64,000 nt of DNA from Pseudoalteromonas lipolytica (lineage in GTDB: Bacteria > Pseudomonadota > Gammaproteobacteria > Enterobacterales > Alteromonadaceae), in NCBI RefSeq assembly GCF_900116435.1, contig NZ_FPAZ01000005.1:186001-250000 (forward strand), read 5' to 3'. Numbering within the stretch: position 1 is the first letter of the stretch; the number at the start of each line of letters is the position of its first letter. The position numbers were made by a program, and so were the translations under genes. Shown here one piece after another: positions 17,999 through 28,006 of the stretch. Below the pieces are notes generated by a model. The model saw nothing but the letters and a program-made list of their open reading frames with translations. It searched no databases and was not told where the DNA came from.

Positions 17999-19150
17999 TT
18001 ACAGGCCAGCAGCTGCGCGAAGTGCGTCTGCTTTGTCTGTACGCTCCCAAGGGAACTCTTCACGACCGAAGTGACCATAAGCGGCAGTCGGTTGATAGAT
18101 AGGACGCTCAAGATCAAGCATTTGGATTAAGCCGTAAGGACGTAGGTCGAAGTGCTCACGCACTAATTCGATTAGACGTGCTTCTTCTAATTTACCTGTA
18201 CCAAATGTCTCGATGCTGATAGATGTTGGCTCTGCAACACCGATAGCGTAAGAAACTTGAAGTTCACACTTGTCAGCAAGACCCGCAGCAACCATGTTTT
18301 TAGCAACGTAACGTGCCGCGTATGCAGCGCTACGGTCAACTTTTGATGGATCTTTACCAGAGAAAGCACCACCACCGTGACGCGCCATACCACCGTATGT
18401 ATCAACGATGATTTTACGGCCAGTCAGACCACAGTCACCCATTGGACCACCGATAACGAAACGGCCAGTTGGGTTGATGAAGAATTTCGTTGCGCTAGAG
18501 ATAAGCTCTGCTGGAAGAACCGGCTTAATGATGGTTTCCATTACCGCTTCTACTAGGTCGTTTTGTGAGATTGAATCACAGTGTTGCGTTGAAAGAACAA
18601 CAGCATCAATACCTACCGGCTTACCATTTTCATATGCAAATGTTACTTGTGATTTTGCATCTGGGCGTAACCAGTTAAGCTCACCGCTTTTACGAACTTG
18701 CGCTTGACGCTGAACTAAACGGTGTGAATACGTGATTGGTGCAGGCATTAAAACGTCTGTTTCGTTACATGCATAACCAAACATTAAACCTTGGTCACCC
18801 GCGCCTTGGTCTTCTGGACGTGCACGGTCAACACCTTGGTTGATGTCTGGAGATTGTTTACCGATAGTGTTTAGGATTGCGCACGAGTCAGCATCAAAAC
18901 CCATGTCTGAATGCGTGTAACCGATTTCACGTACAGTTTTACGTGTAATTTCTTCGATATCAACCCACGCGCTAGTAGTGATTTCACCACCCACCATAAC
19001 CATACCAGTTTTAACGTAAGTCTCACATGCAACACGGGCATGAGAATCTTGCTCTAAGATAGCATCTAGAACCGCGTCAGAGATTTGGTCCGCGATTTTA
19101 TCCGGATGACCTTCAGATACAGATTCAGAAGTAAATAAATGTTTTGCCAT
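17999..19150 (-). CDS. metK: S-adenosylmethionine synthetase MetK
   Basis: 383 aa from ATG 19150 ([21 protein letters not shown]); a few in-frame residues upstream are not needed. Makes SAM from methionine and ATP. Signature motifs: [28 protein letters not shown], the P-loop [16 protein letters not shown] and FGREEFPWE. Divergent from tkt. A MetJ-type operator lies about 110 bases upstream. No SAM riboswitch was recognised in the leader. Confidence 0.98.
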   Translation of the reverse strand: MAKHLFTSESVSEGHPDKIADQISDAVLDAILEQDSHARVACETYVKTGMVMVGGEITTSAWVDIEEITRKTVREIGYTHSDMGFDADSCAILNTIGKQSPDINQGVDRARPEDQGAGDQGLMFGYACNETDVLMPAPITYSHRLVQRQAQVRKSGELNWLRPDAKSQVTFAYENGKPVGIDAVVLSTQHCDSISQNDLVEAVMETIIKPVLPAELISSATKFFINPTGRFVIGGPMGDCGLTGRKIIVDTYGGMARHGGGAFSGKDPSKVDRSAAYAARYVAKNMVAAGLADKCELQVSYAIGVAEPTSISIETFGTGKLEEARLIELVREHFDLRPYGLIQMLDLERPIYQPTAAYGHFGREEFPWERTDKADALRAAAGL

Positions 19151-19252
19151 TGTATTTCTGCTCACAAATATTGCGCTTCACTAACGTCGGTAATAGCGCT
19201 AAAAAATTAAGGGGCGTATTTTATCTAAAACAATTATGTTTGCATAGTTATT

Positions 19253-19268
19253 TTACGCCTAGACGTCT
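19253..19268. promoter_or_regulatory. MetJ box upstream of metK
   Basis: AGACGTCT at 19261-19268 is a perfect 8-base MetJ half-site. The preceding 8 bases TTACGCCT match at 5 of 8 positions, giving the tandem layout MetJ needs. The site lies in the metK/tkt divergent region. Repression of metK by MetJ with SAM is the usual gammaproteobacterial arrangement. Confidence 0.7.
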
Positions 19269-19417
19269 ATTTTAAATTACTAATAACATTTCGTTCTTAA
19301 TAAACAGTGGTAATAGACCCATTTAATACGGATTTTTAATTGCACTGCACCCATACAATAAGTAAGAATGGGGCTTAACAAACAACCAGCGCAAATACAT
19401 TAAAGGTAGGAGAATTC

Positions 19418-21409
19418 ATGCCATCTCGCAAAGAACTTGCAAATGCTATTCGCGTCTTATCAATGGACGCAGTACAACAGGCCAACTCTGGCCACCCTGG
19501 AGCCCCTATGGGCATGGCAGATATCGCAGAAGTACTATGGCGCGATTATCTAAAGCACAACCCGACGAACCCAGAGTGGGCAGACCGTGATCGCTTTATT
19601 CTTTCAAATGGCCACGGTTCGATGCTGATTTATTCTCTACTACATTTAAGTGGTTACGACTTACCACTTGAAGAAATTAAAAACTTCCGTCAAATGCATT
19701 CAAAAACACCAGGGCATCCAGAGTATGGCTATGCACCAGGTATTGAGACCACTACGGGCCCATTAGGCCAAGGGATCACAAATGCGGTAGGTATGGCAAT
19801 TGCTGAAAAAGCGCTTGCTGCTCAATTTAACCGTGAAGGCCACGACATCGTTGATCACTTTACCTACGCGTTTATGGGTGATGGCTGTTTAATGGAAGGT
19901 ATCTCTCACGAAGCCTGTTCATTAGCGGGCACATTAGGCCTGGGTAAACTTGTTGCGTTTTGGGATGACAATGGCATCTCTATCGACGGTGAAGTAGAAG
20001 GTTGGTTCAGCGACGACACACCTGCACGCTTTAAAGCATATGGCTGGCACGTGGTGAGTGATGTTGATGGTCACAACCCAGAGGCCATCCGCGCAGCAAT
20101 CGAAGAAGCACGTAGCATTACCGACAAGCCATCATTAATTTGTTGTAAAACAGTGATTGGTTACGGTTCACCTAATAAGTCGGGTAGTCATGACTGTCAT
20201 GGTGCTCCACTTGGTCATGATGAGATCAAAGCGGCACGTGAGTTCTTAGGCTGGACAGGCGAAGCATTTGAAATCCCCGCTGATATCTACAGCGAATGGG
20301 ACGCAAAAGAAAAGGGCCAACAGCTTGAATCAAACTGGGACGAAAAGTTTGCGGCATACGCAAATGCACACCCAGAGCTAGCAGCAGAATTTAAGCGTCG
20401 TACAAATGGCGAATTGCCAGCAGATTGGGCTGAAAAGTCACAAGCGTACATCGAAGAGCTGCAAGCAAACCCTGCAAACCCTGCAACACGTAAAGCTTCA
20501 CAAAATGCACTGAATGCATTTGGTCCATTATTACCAGAGTTTATGGGCGGCTCAGCTGACCTTGCTGGTTCAAATTTAACAATTTGGGATGGTTCAAAAG
20601 GCGTAACAGCAGACGACGCAAGCGGTAACTACATCTACTACGGTGTCCGTGAGTTTGGTATGTCGGCAATGATGAATGGTATTGCACTGCACAAAGGCTT
20701 TATTCCTTACGGCGCAACATTCTTAATGTTTATGGAATACGCGCGTAATGCGGTACGCATGGCTGCATTAATGAAGCAACCAAGCATTTTTGTATACACG
20801 CACGATTCAATTGGTCTGGGTGAAGATGGCCCTACGCACCAACCAGTAGAGCAAATTGCAAGCATGCGTTTAACGCCTAATCTTGTTAACTGGCGTCCGT
20901 GTGACCAAGTTGAGTCTGCAATTGCATGGCAACAAGCGATTGAGCGTAAAGATGGCCCAACGTCATTGATCTTCACACGTCAAGGTCTTGAGCAACAAAC
21001 GCGTACTGCACAACAGTTAAGCGATGTGAAAAAAGGTGGTTACGTACTGAGTTGCGATGGTGAGCCTGAGCTTATCCTTATTGCAACGGGCTCAGAAGTA
21101 CAGCTTGCACAAGACGCCGCTGCAGAGCTTCGTTCACAAGGCAAAAAAGTACGTGTGGTTTCTATGCCTTCAACTGACTTGTTTGATGAGCAAGACGCAG
21201 CCTACAAAGAAAGCGTATTACCAGCAAGCGTAACACGCCGCGTAGCTATCGAAGCGGGCATTGCAGACTACTGGTACAAATACGTAGGCCTAAATGGCGC
21301 AGTAGTAGGTATGACGACATTTGGTGAGTCAGCACCTGCTGGTGAGTTATTCAAGCACTTTGGTTTCACGGTTGAAAACATCGTAAACAAAGCAAACGCT
21401 TTGTTCTAA
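19418..21409 (+). CDS. tkt: Transketolase
   Basis: 663 aa. Thiamine-diphosphate enzyme that moves two-carbon units between sugar phosphates in the pentose phosphate pathway. [20 protein letters not shown] opening, [18 protein letters not shown], the thiamine-diphosphate motif [13 protein letters not shown]...DDNGISIDG, and [18 protein letters not shown]. Strong ribosome site GGTAGGAGA. Monocistronic, with its own terminator. Confidence 0.97.
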   Translation: MPSRKELANAIRVLSMDAVQQANSGHPGAPMGMADIAEVLWRDYLKHNPTNPEWADRDRFILSNGHGSMLIYSLLHLSGYDLPLEEIKNFRQMHSKTPGHPEYGYAPGIETTTGPLGQGITNAVGMAIAEKALAAQFNREGHDIVDHFTYAFMGDGCLMEGISHEACSLAGTLGLGKLVAFWDDNGISIDGEVEGWFSDDTPARFKAYGWHVVSDVDGHNPEAIRAAIEEARSITDKPSLICCKTVIGYGSPNKSGSHDCHGAPLGHDEIKAAREFLGWTGEAFEIPADIYSEWDAKEKGQQLESNWDEKFAAYANAHPELAAEFKRRTNGELPADWAEKSQAYIEELQANPANPATRKASQNALNAFGPLLPEFMGGSADLAGSNLTIWDGSKGVTADDASGNYIYYGVREFGMSAMMNGIALHKGFIPYGATFLMFMEYARNAVRMAALMKQPSIFVYTHDSIGLGEDGPTHQPVEQIASMRLTPNLVNWRPCDQVESAIAWQQAIERKDGPTSLIFTRQGLEQQTRTAQQLSDVKKGGYVLSCDGEPELILIATGSEVQLAQDAAAELRSQGKKVRVVSMPSTDLFDEQDAAYKESVLPASVTRRVAIEAGIADYWYKYVGLNGAVVGMTTFGESAPAGELFKHFGFTVENIVNKANALF

Positions 21410-21430
21410 GCTTTAGTCGCTAAAATTTAA

Positions 21431-21466
21431 AAGCCCGCGCGGTCTTAGCACTGCGCGGGCTTTTTT
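21431..21466 (+). terminator. Rho-independent terminator after tkt
   Basis: AAGCCCGCGC and GCGCGGGCTTTTTT form a strong stem with a loop, 21 bases after the tkt stop. Confidence 0.9.
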
Positions 21467-21740
21467 ATGGATTTTTGCTGCCAGTCAAAAGATTCGATAC
21501 GTACCCGACAGATCAGCAATAATTATCACTGCTACTTGGGTACTTTATACCGTAGGGGCGTTTTTAGTGTTTTGGTGAACACATAGGCACTCTATTTGTT
21601 TTTTTAATTGCTCAGTTTATAAAAGATAATAAAAAAATCAGCTCACATATAGAGGTTAATTGAATAATCTTCAGTTGCTGCTTACTTAAAATTCGGGCAG
21701 GCTGAAATAAAGAAGATTATAAAACATAACAGGAGTGAGT
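21467..21740. other. Non-coding gap between tkt terminator and ppnP
   Basis: AT-rich, no open reading frame with a ribosome site. Apart from the ribosome site AGGAGTGAGT before ppnP I see nothing I can name. Confidence 0.6.
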
Positions 21741-22052
21741 ATGACTCAGTTTGACAGTGTAAGTGTTGTAAAAAAAGCGAATGTCTATTTTGATGGTAAA
21801 GTTTCGAGCCGTGTTGTGCTTTTTGCCGATGGCAGTACTAAAACATTAGGTTTTATGCAACCAGGAGAATTTGAGTTTGGCACAAATCAAAAAGAGCACA
21901 TGGAGTTACTTGCGGGAGAGTGGCAAGTGTTACTGCCAGGCGAAACTGAGTGGCAAGCCATGAAGGCTGGAGATTCGTTTAATGTAGACGCCAATGTTAC
22001 CTTTCGCGTAAAGGTAACTGACTTTGCTGATTATTGTTGCTCGTACACTTAA
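21741..22052 (+). CDS. ppnP: Pyrimidine/purine nucleoside phosphorylase PpnP
   Basis: 103 aa from ATG 21741 with ribosome site AGGAG (the in-frame GTG at 21735 lies in that site). Small cupin of the YaiE/DUF1255 family, which splits nucleosides with phosphate. Motifs: [49 protein letters not shown] and FADYCCSY. Monocistronic. Confidence 0.93.
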   Translation: MTQFDSVSVVKKANVYFDGKVSSRVVLFADGSTKTLGFMQPGEFEFGTNQKEHMELLAGEWQVLLPGETEWQAMKAGDSFNVDANVTFRVKVTDFADYCCSYT

Positions 22053-22076
22053 TGAGCAGTTGATAACTTTTCTATA

Positions 22077-22099
22077 AAGCCCGTGTAATACGGGCTTTT
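22077..22099 (+). terminator. Rho-independent terminator after ppnP
   Basis: AAGCCCGTGTAATACGGGCTTTT hairpin, about 25 bases after the stop. Confidence 0.85.
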
Positions 22100-22118
22100 G
22101 CATATTTTATCCGCAGAG

Positions 22119-22134
22119 CATGATCTAAATCATG
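22119..22134. promoter_or_regulatory. FNR/CRP-like palindrome upstream of raiA
   Basis: CATGAT-CTAA-ATCATG has perfect 6-base arms. Its core TGAT-N4-ATCA fits FNR-type sites (TTGAT-N4-ATCAA) better than CRP. It is about 100 bases before the hibernation-factor start. Confidence 0.4.
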
Positions 22135-22234
22135 TGTGGTTACAATCAATTACTAATTATCTTTGATTTTCGCTTGTGTTAATTCAAATCGCCCCCAATA
22201 CTAACTATGAGGTAACAAGAAAAAAGGATACCCT

Positions 22235-22591
22235 ATGAAGATTAATATTTCTGGTCATCATGTTGACGTTACTGAGGCTGTTAGAGCTCATATCAACGAG
22301 AAATTCTCAAAAATTGCTAGCCATTTTCCATCGTTAATATCTCTCGATATTATTCTTTCAAAAGAACATCACAAGTATCAAGCTGAGATCAGCACTATTT
22401 ATGAAGGTGCACGTTTATCAGTTAAAGGAGAAGATGAAGTGATGTACCCAGCACTTGCAAATGCAGCTAAAAAACTCGATGCATCGCTAAAACATCGTAA
22501 AGGGCAAATGAAAGCTAAACTACATGAAAAACCGGTGAGCACAACGCCGGAAATCGCCCATGAGATTATTCAAGAAATGAATTTAAGCTAA
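22235..22591 (+). CDS. raiA: Ribosome hibernation factor, HPF/RaiA (YfiA) family
   Basis: 118 aa. Binds the 30S decoding centre to silence ribosomes in slow growth or stress. The beta-alpha-beta fold shows as MKINISGHHVDVTEAVRAHI, IDIILSKE-like strand, and the basic helix AAKKLDASLKHRKGQMKAK. Length and the short acidic tail are closer to RaiA/YfiA (113 aa) than to short HPF (95 aa). It is not beside rpoN. Ribosome site AAAAAGGA precedes the ATG. Confidence 0.9.
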   Translation: MKINISGHHVDVTEAVRAHINEKFSKIASHFPSLISLDIILSKEHHKYQAEISTIYEGARLSVKGEDEVMYPALANAAKKLDASLKHRKGQMKAKLHEKPVSTTPEIAHEIIQEMNLS

Positions 22592-22647
22592 TAAATTAGA
22601 CGCTAAGTGTTAGCCACAAAAATTTAGCGCAAAACCTCGAACAAGAG

Positions 22648-22677
22648 AAAGCCAAACATAAATATGTTTGGCTTTTT
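22648..22677 (+). terminator. Rho-independent terminator after raiA
   Basis: AAAGCCAAACATA / TATGTTTGGCTTTTTT stem with a two-base loop. Confidence 0.88.
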
Positions 22678-22789
22678 TGGTTTTATAAACTGACAACTTA
22701 ATCCTAGAACTCAGAAGCGAGGAGTGTCTTCCAATCTCATCTAAAACGCTGTAAGTTGCTTGTAACTAAGAATAAAACACATAAAGCAT

Positions 22790-24022
22790 ATGCAATCAGC
22801 AGTATCACATTGGCAATCTAAACTTAATGCACTTGGCCCTGGCATATTAATGGCCACAGCGGCGATTGGTGGCTCACATTTGGTGGCGTCGACGCAGGCT
22901 GGCTCGTTATTTGGCTGGCAACTATTTTGGCTAATTATTGTTGTGAATGTACTTAAGTACCCATTCTTTCGATTTGGTATGGAATACACCCTTGCAACTA
23001 AACAAAGTTTAGTTGAGGGCTACAAGCAAAAAGGGCCGGGTTACTTTTACAGTTTTATTGCGTTAAATATTGTGGCTGCAGTAGTGAATACCGCAGGGGT
23101 ACTACTTTTAACAGCCAGCCTTTTACATTACGCACTGCCGGTCACCATTTCGGTGACCTTGTTGTGTTGGATTATTTTGGCTGTCTGTTTACTTATTTTG
23201 TTGTTGGGGCATTTTAAGGCGCTCGATAACGTGTCTAAAATCATTATGGTGCTGCTTACTGTTACAACTGTGGCTGCTTTGGTGGTGGCAATTAATAATG
23301 GTCTTATGGCTCCAGTTGACTACGTGGGCCCGTCGCCGTATGAGCTTGCAATGCTTGGCTTTATGGTGGCGCTAATGGGCTGGATGCCAGCTCCTATTGA
23401 AATCTCAGCGATTAGTTCACTTTGGCTAAAAGAAAAGCAGCAGCAACAAGTTATTACTAAGCAGCAAGGTTTATTTGATTTTAATTTAGGCTACTGGCTT
23501 ACAGCAGCCCTAGCTTTGGTGTTTTTCTCGCTAGGTGTATTAGTGCAATACGGACAGGTACAAGCCGTGCAATTAGGTGGGGTGGCGTTTGCTAAACAGC
23601 TTATTGATATGTACGCCCTTACAATGGGAGAGTGGGCAAGGCCATTGGTGTCGGGTATCGCATTTTTATGTATGTTTGGCACCACGCTTACCGTGCTTGA
23701 CGGCTACGCCAGAACCTTAAATGAATCGCACAAATTACTGCCTGTAAAACAGTCTAAACACAGTTTAAATATGTGGCTTTTACTGCAAGCATTTTCTGGT
23801 ATGGCAATCATTTTATTCTTTAAATCGGCACTTGGCCCAATGCTTACGTTTGCCATGACTCTCGCCTTTGTTACTACCCCAGTATTTGCATGGCTTAACT
23901 TTAGTTTAGTGCGCTCAGAGCCAAGTATTGTGCATTCCCCCTTAATTCGGACTCTAAGCTGGCTAGGTTTGGTTTATTTAGTGGGCTTTGCGCTGGTATT
24001 TTTGGTTTGGAAGTTTACCTAA
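22790..24022 (+). CDS. NRAMP-family transporter with altered metal-site motifs
   Basis: 410 aa with about 11 membrane helices. It aligns with NRAMP/MntH in the first helix (LGPGILMATAAIGGSHLVAS), but where metal transporters have DPGN it has GGSH. In the sixth helix the MPH-type motif becomes MPAPIE. These are the residues that bind Mn/Fe, so the substrate or coupling is probably different. NRAMP-related transporters with a changed ion site are known. The start is ATG 22790 with a weak ribosome site. Monocistronic. Confidence 0.78.
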   Translation: MQSAVSHWQSKLNALGPGILMATAAIGGSHLVASTQAGSLFGWQLFWLIIVVNVLKYPFFRFGMEYTLATKQSLVEGYKQKGPGYFYSFIALNIVAAVVNTAGVLLLTASLLHYALPVTISVTLLCWIILAVCLLILLLGHFKALDNVSKIIMVLLTVTTVAALVVAINNGLMAPVDYVGPSPYELAMLGFMVALMGWMPAPIEISAISSLWLKEKQQQQVITKQQGLFDFNLGYWLTAALALVFFSLGVLVQYGQVQAVQLGGVAFAKQLIDMYALTMGEWARPLVSGIAFLCMFGTTLTVLDGYARTLNESHKLLPVKQSKHSLNMWLLLQAFSGMAIILFFKSALGPMLTFAMTLAFVTTPVFAWLNFSLVRSEPSIVHSPLIRTLSWLGLVYLVGFALVFLVWKFT

Positions 24023-24127
24023 TTTGCCTGAACGAAGTGAAACCCAGCATCATTGTGTGTCAGCAGCGGGTTTATCCCAAGTCAATTTTTAGTATTGCGC
24101 GATATAAAATCGCGCCTACAATCTAGG

Positions 24128-25315
24128 CTAACTTAATTCCCTAATCGCATTACTTATGCCATCTAAGGTGAGTGGATACATACGGTTGTTCATTAACTGT
24201 TTTATAAAATCAATCGATTGATAGTAACGCCAGTGCTCAACGGGTTGGGGGTTGAGCCAAGCGACTTTATCAAAGTGATTTGTTATGCGGTTTAGCCAGG
24301 CGCTGCCGGGTTCCTCATTCCAATGTTCTACACTGCCACCAGGGTAGGCGATTTCGTAAGGACCCATGGTGGCATCGCCAACAAAAATGACCTTGTAGTC
24401 ACTGGTGAACTTGTTAATCAAGGTCATGGTATCAATCACATTTGAGTGGCGGCGCTCGTTGTCTTGCCAAACATGCTCATACAAACAATTATGAAAATAG
24501 TAAAACTCGAGGTGCTTAAACTCGCTGTGTGCAGCACTAAATAATTCTTCACAGGTATGAATGTAATCATCCATTGAGCCGCCAATATCAAACAACATCA
24601 GCACTTTTACAGCATTGTGGCGCTCGGGTGCCATTTTTACATCGAGCATGCCACCTTGCTTTGCAGTAGCACGAATGGTTTCGGTTAAATCGAGAGTGTC
24701 GCTAGCCCCGGTGCGGGCAAATTTACGCAGTTTTTTAAGCGCGAGCTTAATGGTGCGAGAGCCAATTTCGCGGTCACTGTCGAGGTTGCGGTATGTCCGT
24801 TTATCCCATACTTTTACAGCACGGCGGTTACGATTACCGTCTTGACCAATACGCACGCCTTCTGGGTTAAAGCCATACGCGCCAAACGGCGAGGTGCCGC
24901 CAGTGCCAACCCATTTGTTGCCGCCAGCATGGCGTTTTTGCTGTTCTTCAAGGCGCTGTTTCAGGGCTTCCATAAGTTTATCGAGGCCACCCATCGCTTT
25001 TAACTGTGCTTTTTCTTCGTCTGTTAAGTGTTTTTCAAACTCTTTGCGCAACCAGTCGTTAGGCAGGTTATGCTGTTGTTTTAAGCTTTCGAGTAAATCA
25101 AGGTCAGCAACCCCGCTAAAGTAATCGGCAAAGGCTTTATCAAACCGGTCAAAGTGAGTTTCGTCTTTGACCATGATGGTACGCGCTAAGTAATAAAACG
25201 CGTCTACGTCGGCAAAAATGACCCCTTGCTTGAGCGCGTTGATCAAATCAAGTAACTCACGCAGACTCACGGGTAAGCGGTATTCACGTAACTTAAAGAA
25301 AAACGCAATTAACAT
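24128..25315 (-). CDS. VWA-domain protein, CoxE-like
   Basis: 395 aa, soluble. N-terminal helical region (MLIAFFFKLREYRLPVSLREL, typical of the CoxE-like family), a charged linker rich in Gly/Arg (about 140-190), and a C-terminal von Willebrand A domain with MIDAS-like DIGGS (Gly replaces the first Ser of DxSxS, as is common in this family). It begins one base after the stop of the MoxR-type ATPase. Such pairs act as chaperones for metal cofactor insertion or complex assembly. The client is unknown. Confidence 0.88.
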   Translation of the reverse strand: MLIAFFFKLREYRLPVSLRELLDLINALKQGVIFADVDAFYYLARTIMVKDETHFDRFDKAFADYFSGVADLDLLESLKQQHNLPNDWLRKEFEKHLTDEEKAQLKAMGGLDKLMEALKQRLEEQQKRHAGGNKWVGTGGTSPFGAYGFNPEGVRIGQDGNRNRRAVKVWDKRTYRNLDSDREIGSRTIKLALKKLRKFARTGASDTLDLTETIRATAKQGGMLDVKMAPERHNAVKVLMLFDIGGSMDDYIHTCEELFSAAHSEFKHLEFYYFHNCLYEHVWQDNERRHSNVIDTMTLINKFTSDYKVIFVGDATMGPYEIAYPGGSVEHWNEEPGSAWLNRITNHFDKVAWLNPQPVEHWRYYQSIDFIKQLMNNRMYPLTLDGISNAIRELS

Positions 25316-25316
25316 C

Positions 25317-26165
25317 TTAACGACGACTCATAAAAGCAAGTTTTTCGATGAGGCTAATGTCTTGCTCGTTCTTTAATAGCGCACCAAACATTGGCATTAG
25401 GCCGCCTTTTTGGCTTTTATCATGCAGTGTTTTGGCATCGATATCTTCAGCCATCAATAATTTTAACCAATCGAGTAACTCGCTGGTTGAGGGCTTTTTC
25501 TTTATGCCATTTACATCGCGCAGGTTAAAGAATACTTCAAGTGCTTCGCGTACCAAGTCTTGCTTAACATGCGGGTGATGTACATCGATAATTTGCGCCA
25601 TTTCGTCGCTCGATGGAAAGTCGATGTAGTGGAAAAAACAACGACGTAAAAAGGCATCAGGCAGCTCTTTTTCGTTGTTTGAGGTAATAATAACAATAGG
25701 GCGGTGCTTGGCAATAACGCGCTCACCGGTTTCATAAACATGAAACTCCATTTTATCGAGTTCTAACAATAAGTCGTTTGGAAACTCGATATCGGCTTTG
25801 TCGATTTCGTCAATCAGCAATACGGGGCGTTTATTATGTTGCTCTCCATAGGTGAAGGCTTGCCATAATTTACCTTTTACAATGTAGTTACTAATGTCGT
25901 GAACGCGCTCATCACCTAACTGGCTGTCGCGCAACCGTGACACTGCATCATATTCGTATAGGCCTTGCTGTGCTTTGGTGGTCGATTTGATATGCCATTG
26001 AATAAGCGTGGTGTCTAAGCTTTTTGCAAGCTCCTCGGCTAACATGGTTTTACCTGTGCCGGGCTCCCCTTTTATAAGCAGAGGTTTTTCGAGCAAGATG
26101 GCTGCGTTAACCGCTTGTTTTAATGAGTTACTGGCAATGTAGTTGTCGGTTGAATTAAAAAGCAC
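25317..26165 (-). CDS. MoxR-family AAA ATPase
   Basis: 282 aa. Walker A GEPGTGKTMLAEELA (about residues 36-50), Walker B VLLIDEIDKAD (about 113-123), sensor 1 IVIITSNNEKELPDAFLRRC with the arginine finger. This is the single-domain MoxR type that works with a VWA partner, encoded directly downstream. Function is inferred from family: remodelling or assembly of a client protein. Confidence 0.92.
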   Translation of the reverse strand: MLFNSTDNYIASNSLKQAVNAAILLEKPLLIKGEPGTGKTMLAEELAKSLDTTLIQWHIKSTTKAQQGLYEYDAVSRLRDSQLGDERVHDISNYIVKGKLWQAFTYGEQHNKRPVLLIDEIDKADIEFPNDLLLELDKMEFHVYETGERVIAKHRPIVIITSNNEKELPDAFLRRCFFHYIDFPSSDEMAQIIDVHHPHVKQDLVREALEVFFNLRDVNGIKKKPSTSELLDWLKLLMAEDIDAKTLHDKSQKGGLMPMFGALLKNEQDISLIEKLAFMSRR

Positions 26166-26217
26166 GATGTCACCTTATCTGGTCTGAGCAGTGATTAATA
26201 ATGCTATGATGCCATAG

Positions 26218-26457
26218 TTATTCTGCGTCTGAAAGGTATGCAAAGCGTGGGACTGTTTTGCCGTTTACCTCAACGGTTTCTAAAAACATGCTGAGTGGGC
26301 GTGCCCACATACCAAACTCACCATACAGTGCTTGGTAAATAACGAGTGGCTCTTCGGTTTCACTGTGAGTGGCGACATACTCTACTTTGTATTTTGGGCC
26401 TTTGTAATGCTGGTATATGCCTGATTTGAGAGGATGAGGTTTTATTGCTGTAGTCAT
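26218..26457 (-). CDS. DUF1653 domain protein
   Basis: 79 aa from ATG 26457, which follows AAGAGA and opens MTTAIKPHPLKSGIYQHYKG; the frame is open further upstream but without support. Single DUF1653 domain: YxHYKGxxYxV, THSETEEPLVIYQALYG, WARPLSMFLE. Function unknown. Divergent from the DUF2947 gene. Confidence 0.85.
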   Translation of the reverse strand: MTTAIKPHPLKSGIYQHYKGPKYKVEYVATHSETEEPLVIYQALYGEFGMWARPLSMFLETVEVNGKTVPRFAYLSDAE

Positions 26458-26518
26458 GTTTTGATCTCTTGTATAATTACGTTTTGCACTTTTTAATGCT
26501 AAATAAACTGTCAACACT

Positions 26519-27001
26519 ATGAATTATATTTCGTTAGATGAATACAAAAAAGCATGGGTTTTTCGCCATAAAGACATGCCAATTAACGCAGCAGATGCGC
26601 AGCAAATCAAACCAATGACCAGCGAACGTGCCGCTGTACTTTGGTCTACCATGGTGAGCCGCGAGCATGATCACCCAGATTTTTTCGATAAAACAGATTG
26701 GTGTGGCAAAGAAGACAGCTTTACCGAAACCATTAATTGGGAAAATGCGTGGGAAGCTGGCGAAGAACAACTCCCCGAGGCTATCTTGGCGCACCTTGAT
26801 TGGGAAGCCAACACCACCGTGTATTTTTGTATGGCGCGCGACAATATTATTGAAACTAGCTTTGCAGTGTTTAAACGTTGCTGGCAAAACTTTATGTTTT
26901 TAGCCGATGGCAGTTTGTTAATGGGCAAAAAACGCGATGCGGTTGTGCAGTTTTTAGAAACGGGTAATGCTAAACTGGGTAAAAAAGGCGCAGTAAAGTA
27001 G
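26519..27001 (+). CDS. DUF2947 family protein
   Basis: 160 aa, soluble, many Trp residues (WVF, LWS, WCG, NWENAWEAG, DWEANTTVYFC). Matches the DUF2947 family of gammaproteobacteria; function unknown. Starts 61 bases from the divergent DUF1653 gene. Confidence 0.78.
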   Translation: MNYISLDEYKKAWVFRHKDMPINAADAQQIKPMTSERAAVLWSTMVSREHDHPDFFDKTDWCGKEDSFTETINWENAWEAGEEQLPEAILAHLDWEANTTVYFCMARDNIIETSFAVFKRCWQNFMFLADGSLLMGKKRDAVVQFLETGNAKLGKKGAVK

Positions 27002-27060
27002 CGCTCAATTAACGCTCTATGCTATAAAACAGTCAAGCAATTGTTTTATAAGAGCGGGCA

Positions 27061-27693
27061 TTGTCTATTTCTAATCCACAGAGCGAACCGTCGCCACAAG
27101 CCGAAATTTGGCAAACTGATGCCGAACGGGCTTTGTATGCACAGTTATGTAATGCGTTTTATGCTCGAGAAATCCCCCGTTTGGTCGATGAACCCGATGC
27201 GGCAAGGCTTAGACGCTTATTGGCAAGTTTGCCTTATTACATAGAGCGACTAGCAATACGGATAGTCAGTGGTGATGCGCCTTTACAGCTTGATTCACAA
27301 AATGGCAGCTGGCTCGAAAAACAAAAAACTACGCCGCCTGTATATAGCAAAAGTGCATCAGAAGACTTTTATAGTCAATATGCTAAGCGTGGGTTAATTG
27401 TCCCCGTGCTAATTAATGACGGGCAATGTACCACCGTGCGCATAGACAGCTTAGATCAAGTAAGCGACAATAAGGTACATTGTAATGAGCTTGGTTGGTT
27501 TACGTTATCCGGTGAGTCATTAGAACACGCGCCAGCGCAGTTATTAAAACCGTCAAAAGCAGTGATGGCAGCAGCCTGTTGTGGCCATCAATGGCAACTT
27601 AATAAACGGATTACACCTAAGCGTTTGTCATTAAGAGAAATGCTACTAGCAAGCAATATAAATTGGCGTAATTTAAAACGCCCTTTGACTTAA
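27061..27693 (+). CDS. Hypothetical protein upstream of ftsB
   Basis: 210 aa from TTG 27061. No signal peptide or membrane helix. The first third is helical with [27 protein letters not shown]; the end is basic ([14 protein letters not shown]). A CC pair and His near residue 178 (ACCGHQW) stand out. I do not recognise it. ftsB follows after 22 bases, so it may share that transcript. Confidence 0.7.
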   Translation: MSISNPQSEPSPQAEIWQTDAERALYAQLCNAFYAREIPRLVDEPDAARLRRLLASLPYYIERLAIRIVSGDAPLQLDSQNGSWLEKQKTTPPVYSKSASEDFYSQYAKRGLIVPVLINDGQCTTVRIDSLDQVSDNKVHCNELGWFTLSGESLEHAPAQLLKPSKAVMAAACCGHQWQLNKRITPKRLSLREMLLASNINWRNLKRPLT

Positions 27694-27715
27694 TTTAACC
27701 GCGAAGGAGTGTTCA

Positions 27716-28006
27716 ATGCGGGTGTTTCAATTCGCCTTGTTATGTTTGGCTTTATTTATCCAGTATCGTTTATGGTTTGGCCATAATGGTGTGCAGGATT
27801 ACACTCGTCTAAAACAAGCGGTCGCCTCTCATCAAGATACAAATGCTAAATTATTAAAACGTAACAAAGTGCTCAAAGCCGATATTAAAGATTTAAAACT
27901 CGGCCAAGAAGGCATAGAAGAACGTGCGCGTAATGAATTAGGAATGATTAAACCTGGTGAAACGTTTATTCGTGTATTGCCAGGCCAACAACAAAATGAA
28001 AACTAA
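27716..28006 (+). CDS. ftsB: Cell division protein FtsB
   Basis: 96 aa. Short cytoplasmic start, one membrane helix (about 4-20) and a periplasmic coiled coil ([19 protein letters not shown]...) ending in the conserved [17 protein letters not shown]. Part of the FtsQLB complex at the septum. Ribosome site GAAGGAG. ispD starts inside its last codons. Confidence 0.95.
   Translation: MRVFQFALLCLALFIQYRLWFGHNGVQDYTRLKQAVASHQDTNAKLLKRNKVLKADIKDLKLGQEGIEERARNELGMIKPGETFIRVLPGQQQNEN

Noticed and set aside
19151..19417. SAM riboswitch before metK
   Set aside because: No conserved riboswitch helices recognised; the MetJ box explains regulation better.
24023..24127. Hairpin GCGCGAT/ATCGCGC (24097-24115) as a small RNA or terminator
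   Set aside because: No T run on either strand and no promoter; it may be a repeat fragment, but a single occurrence does not support a call.
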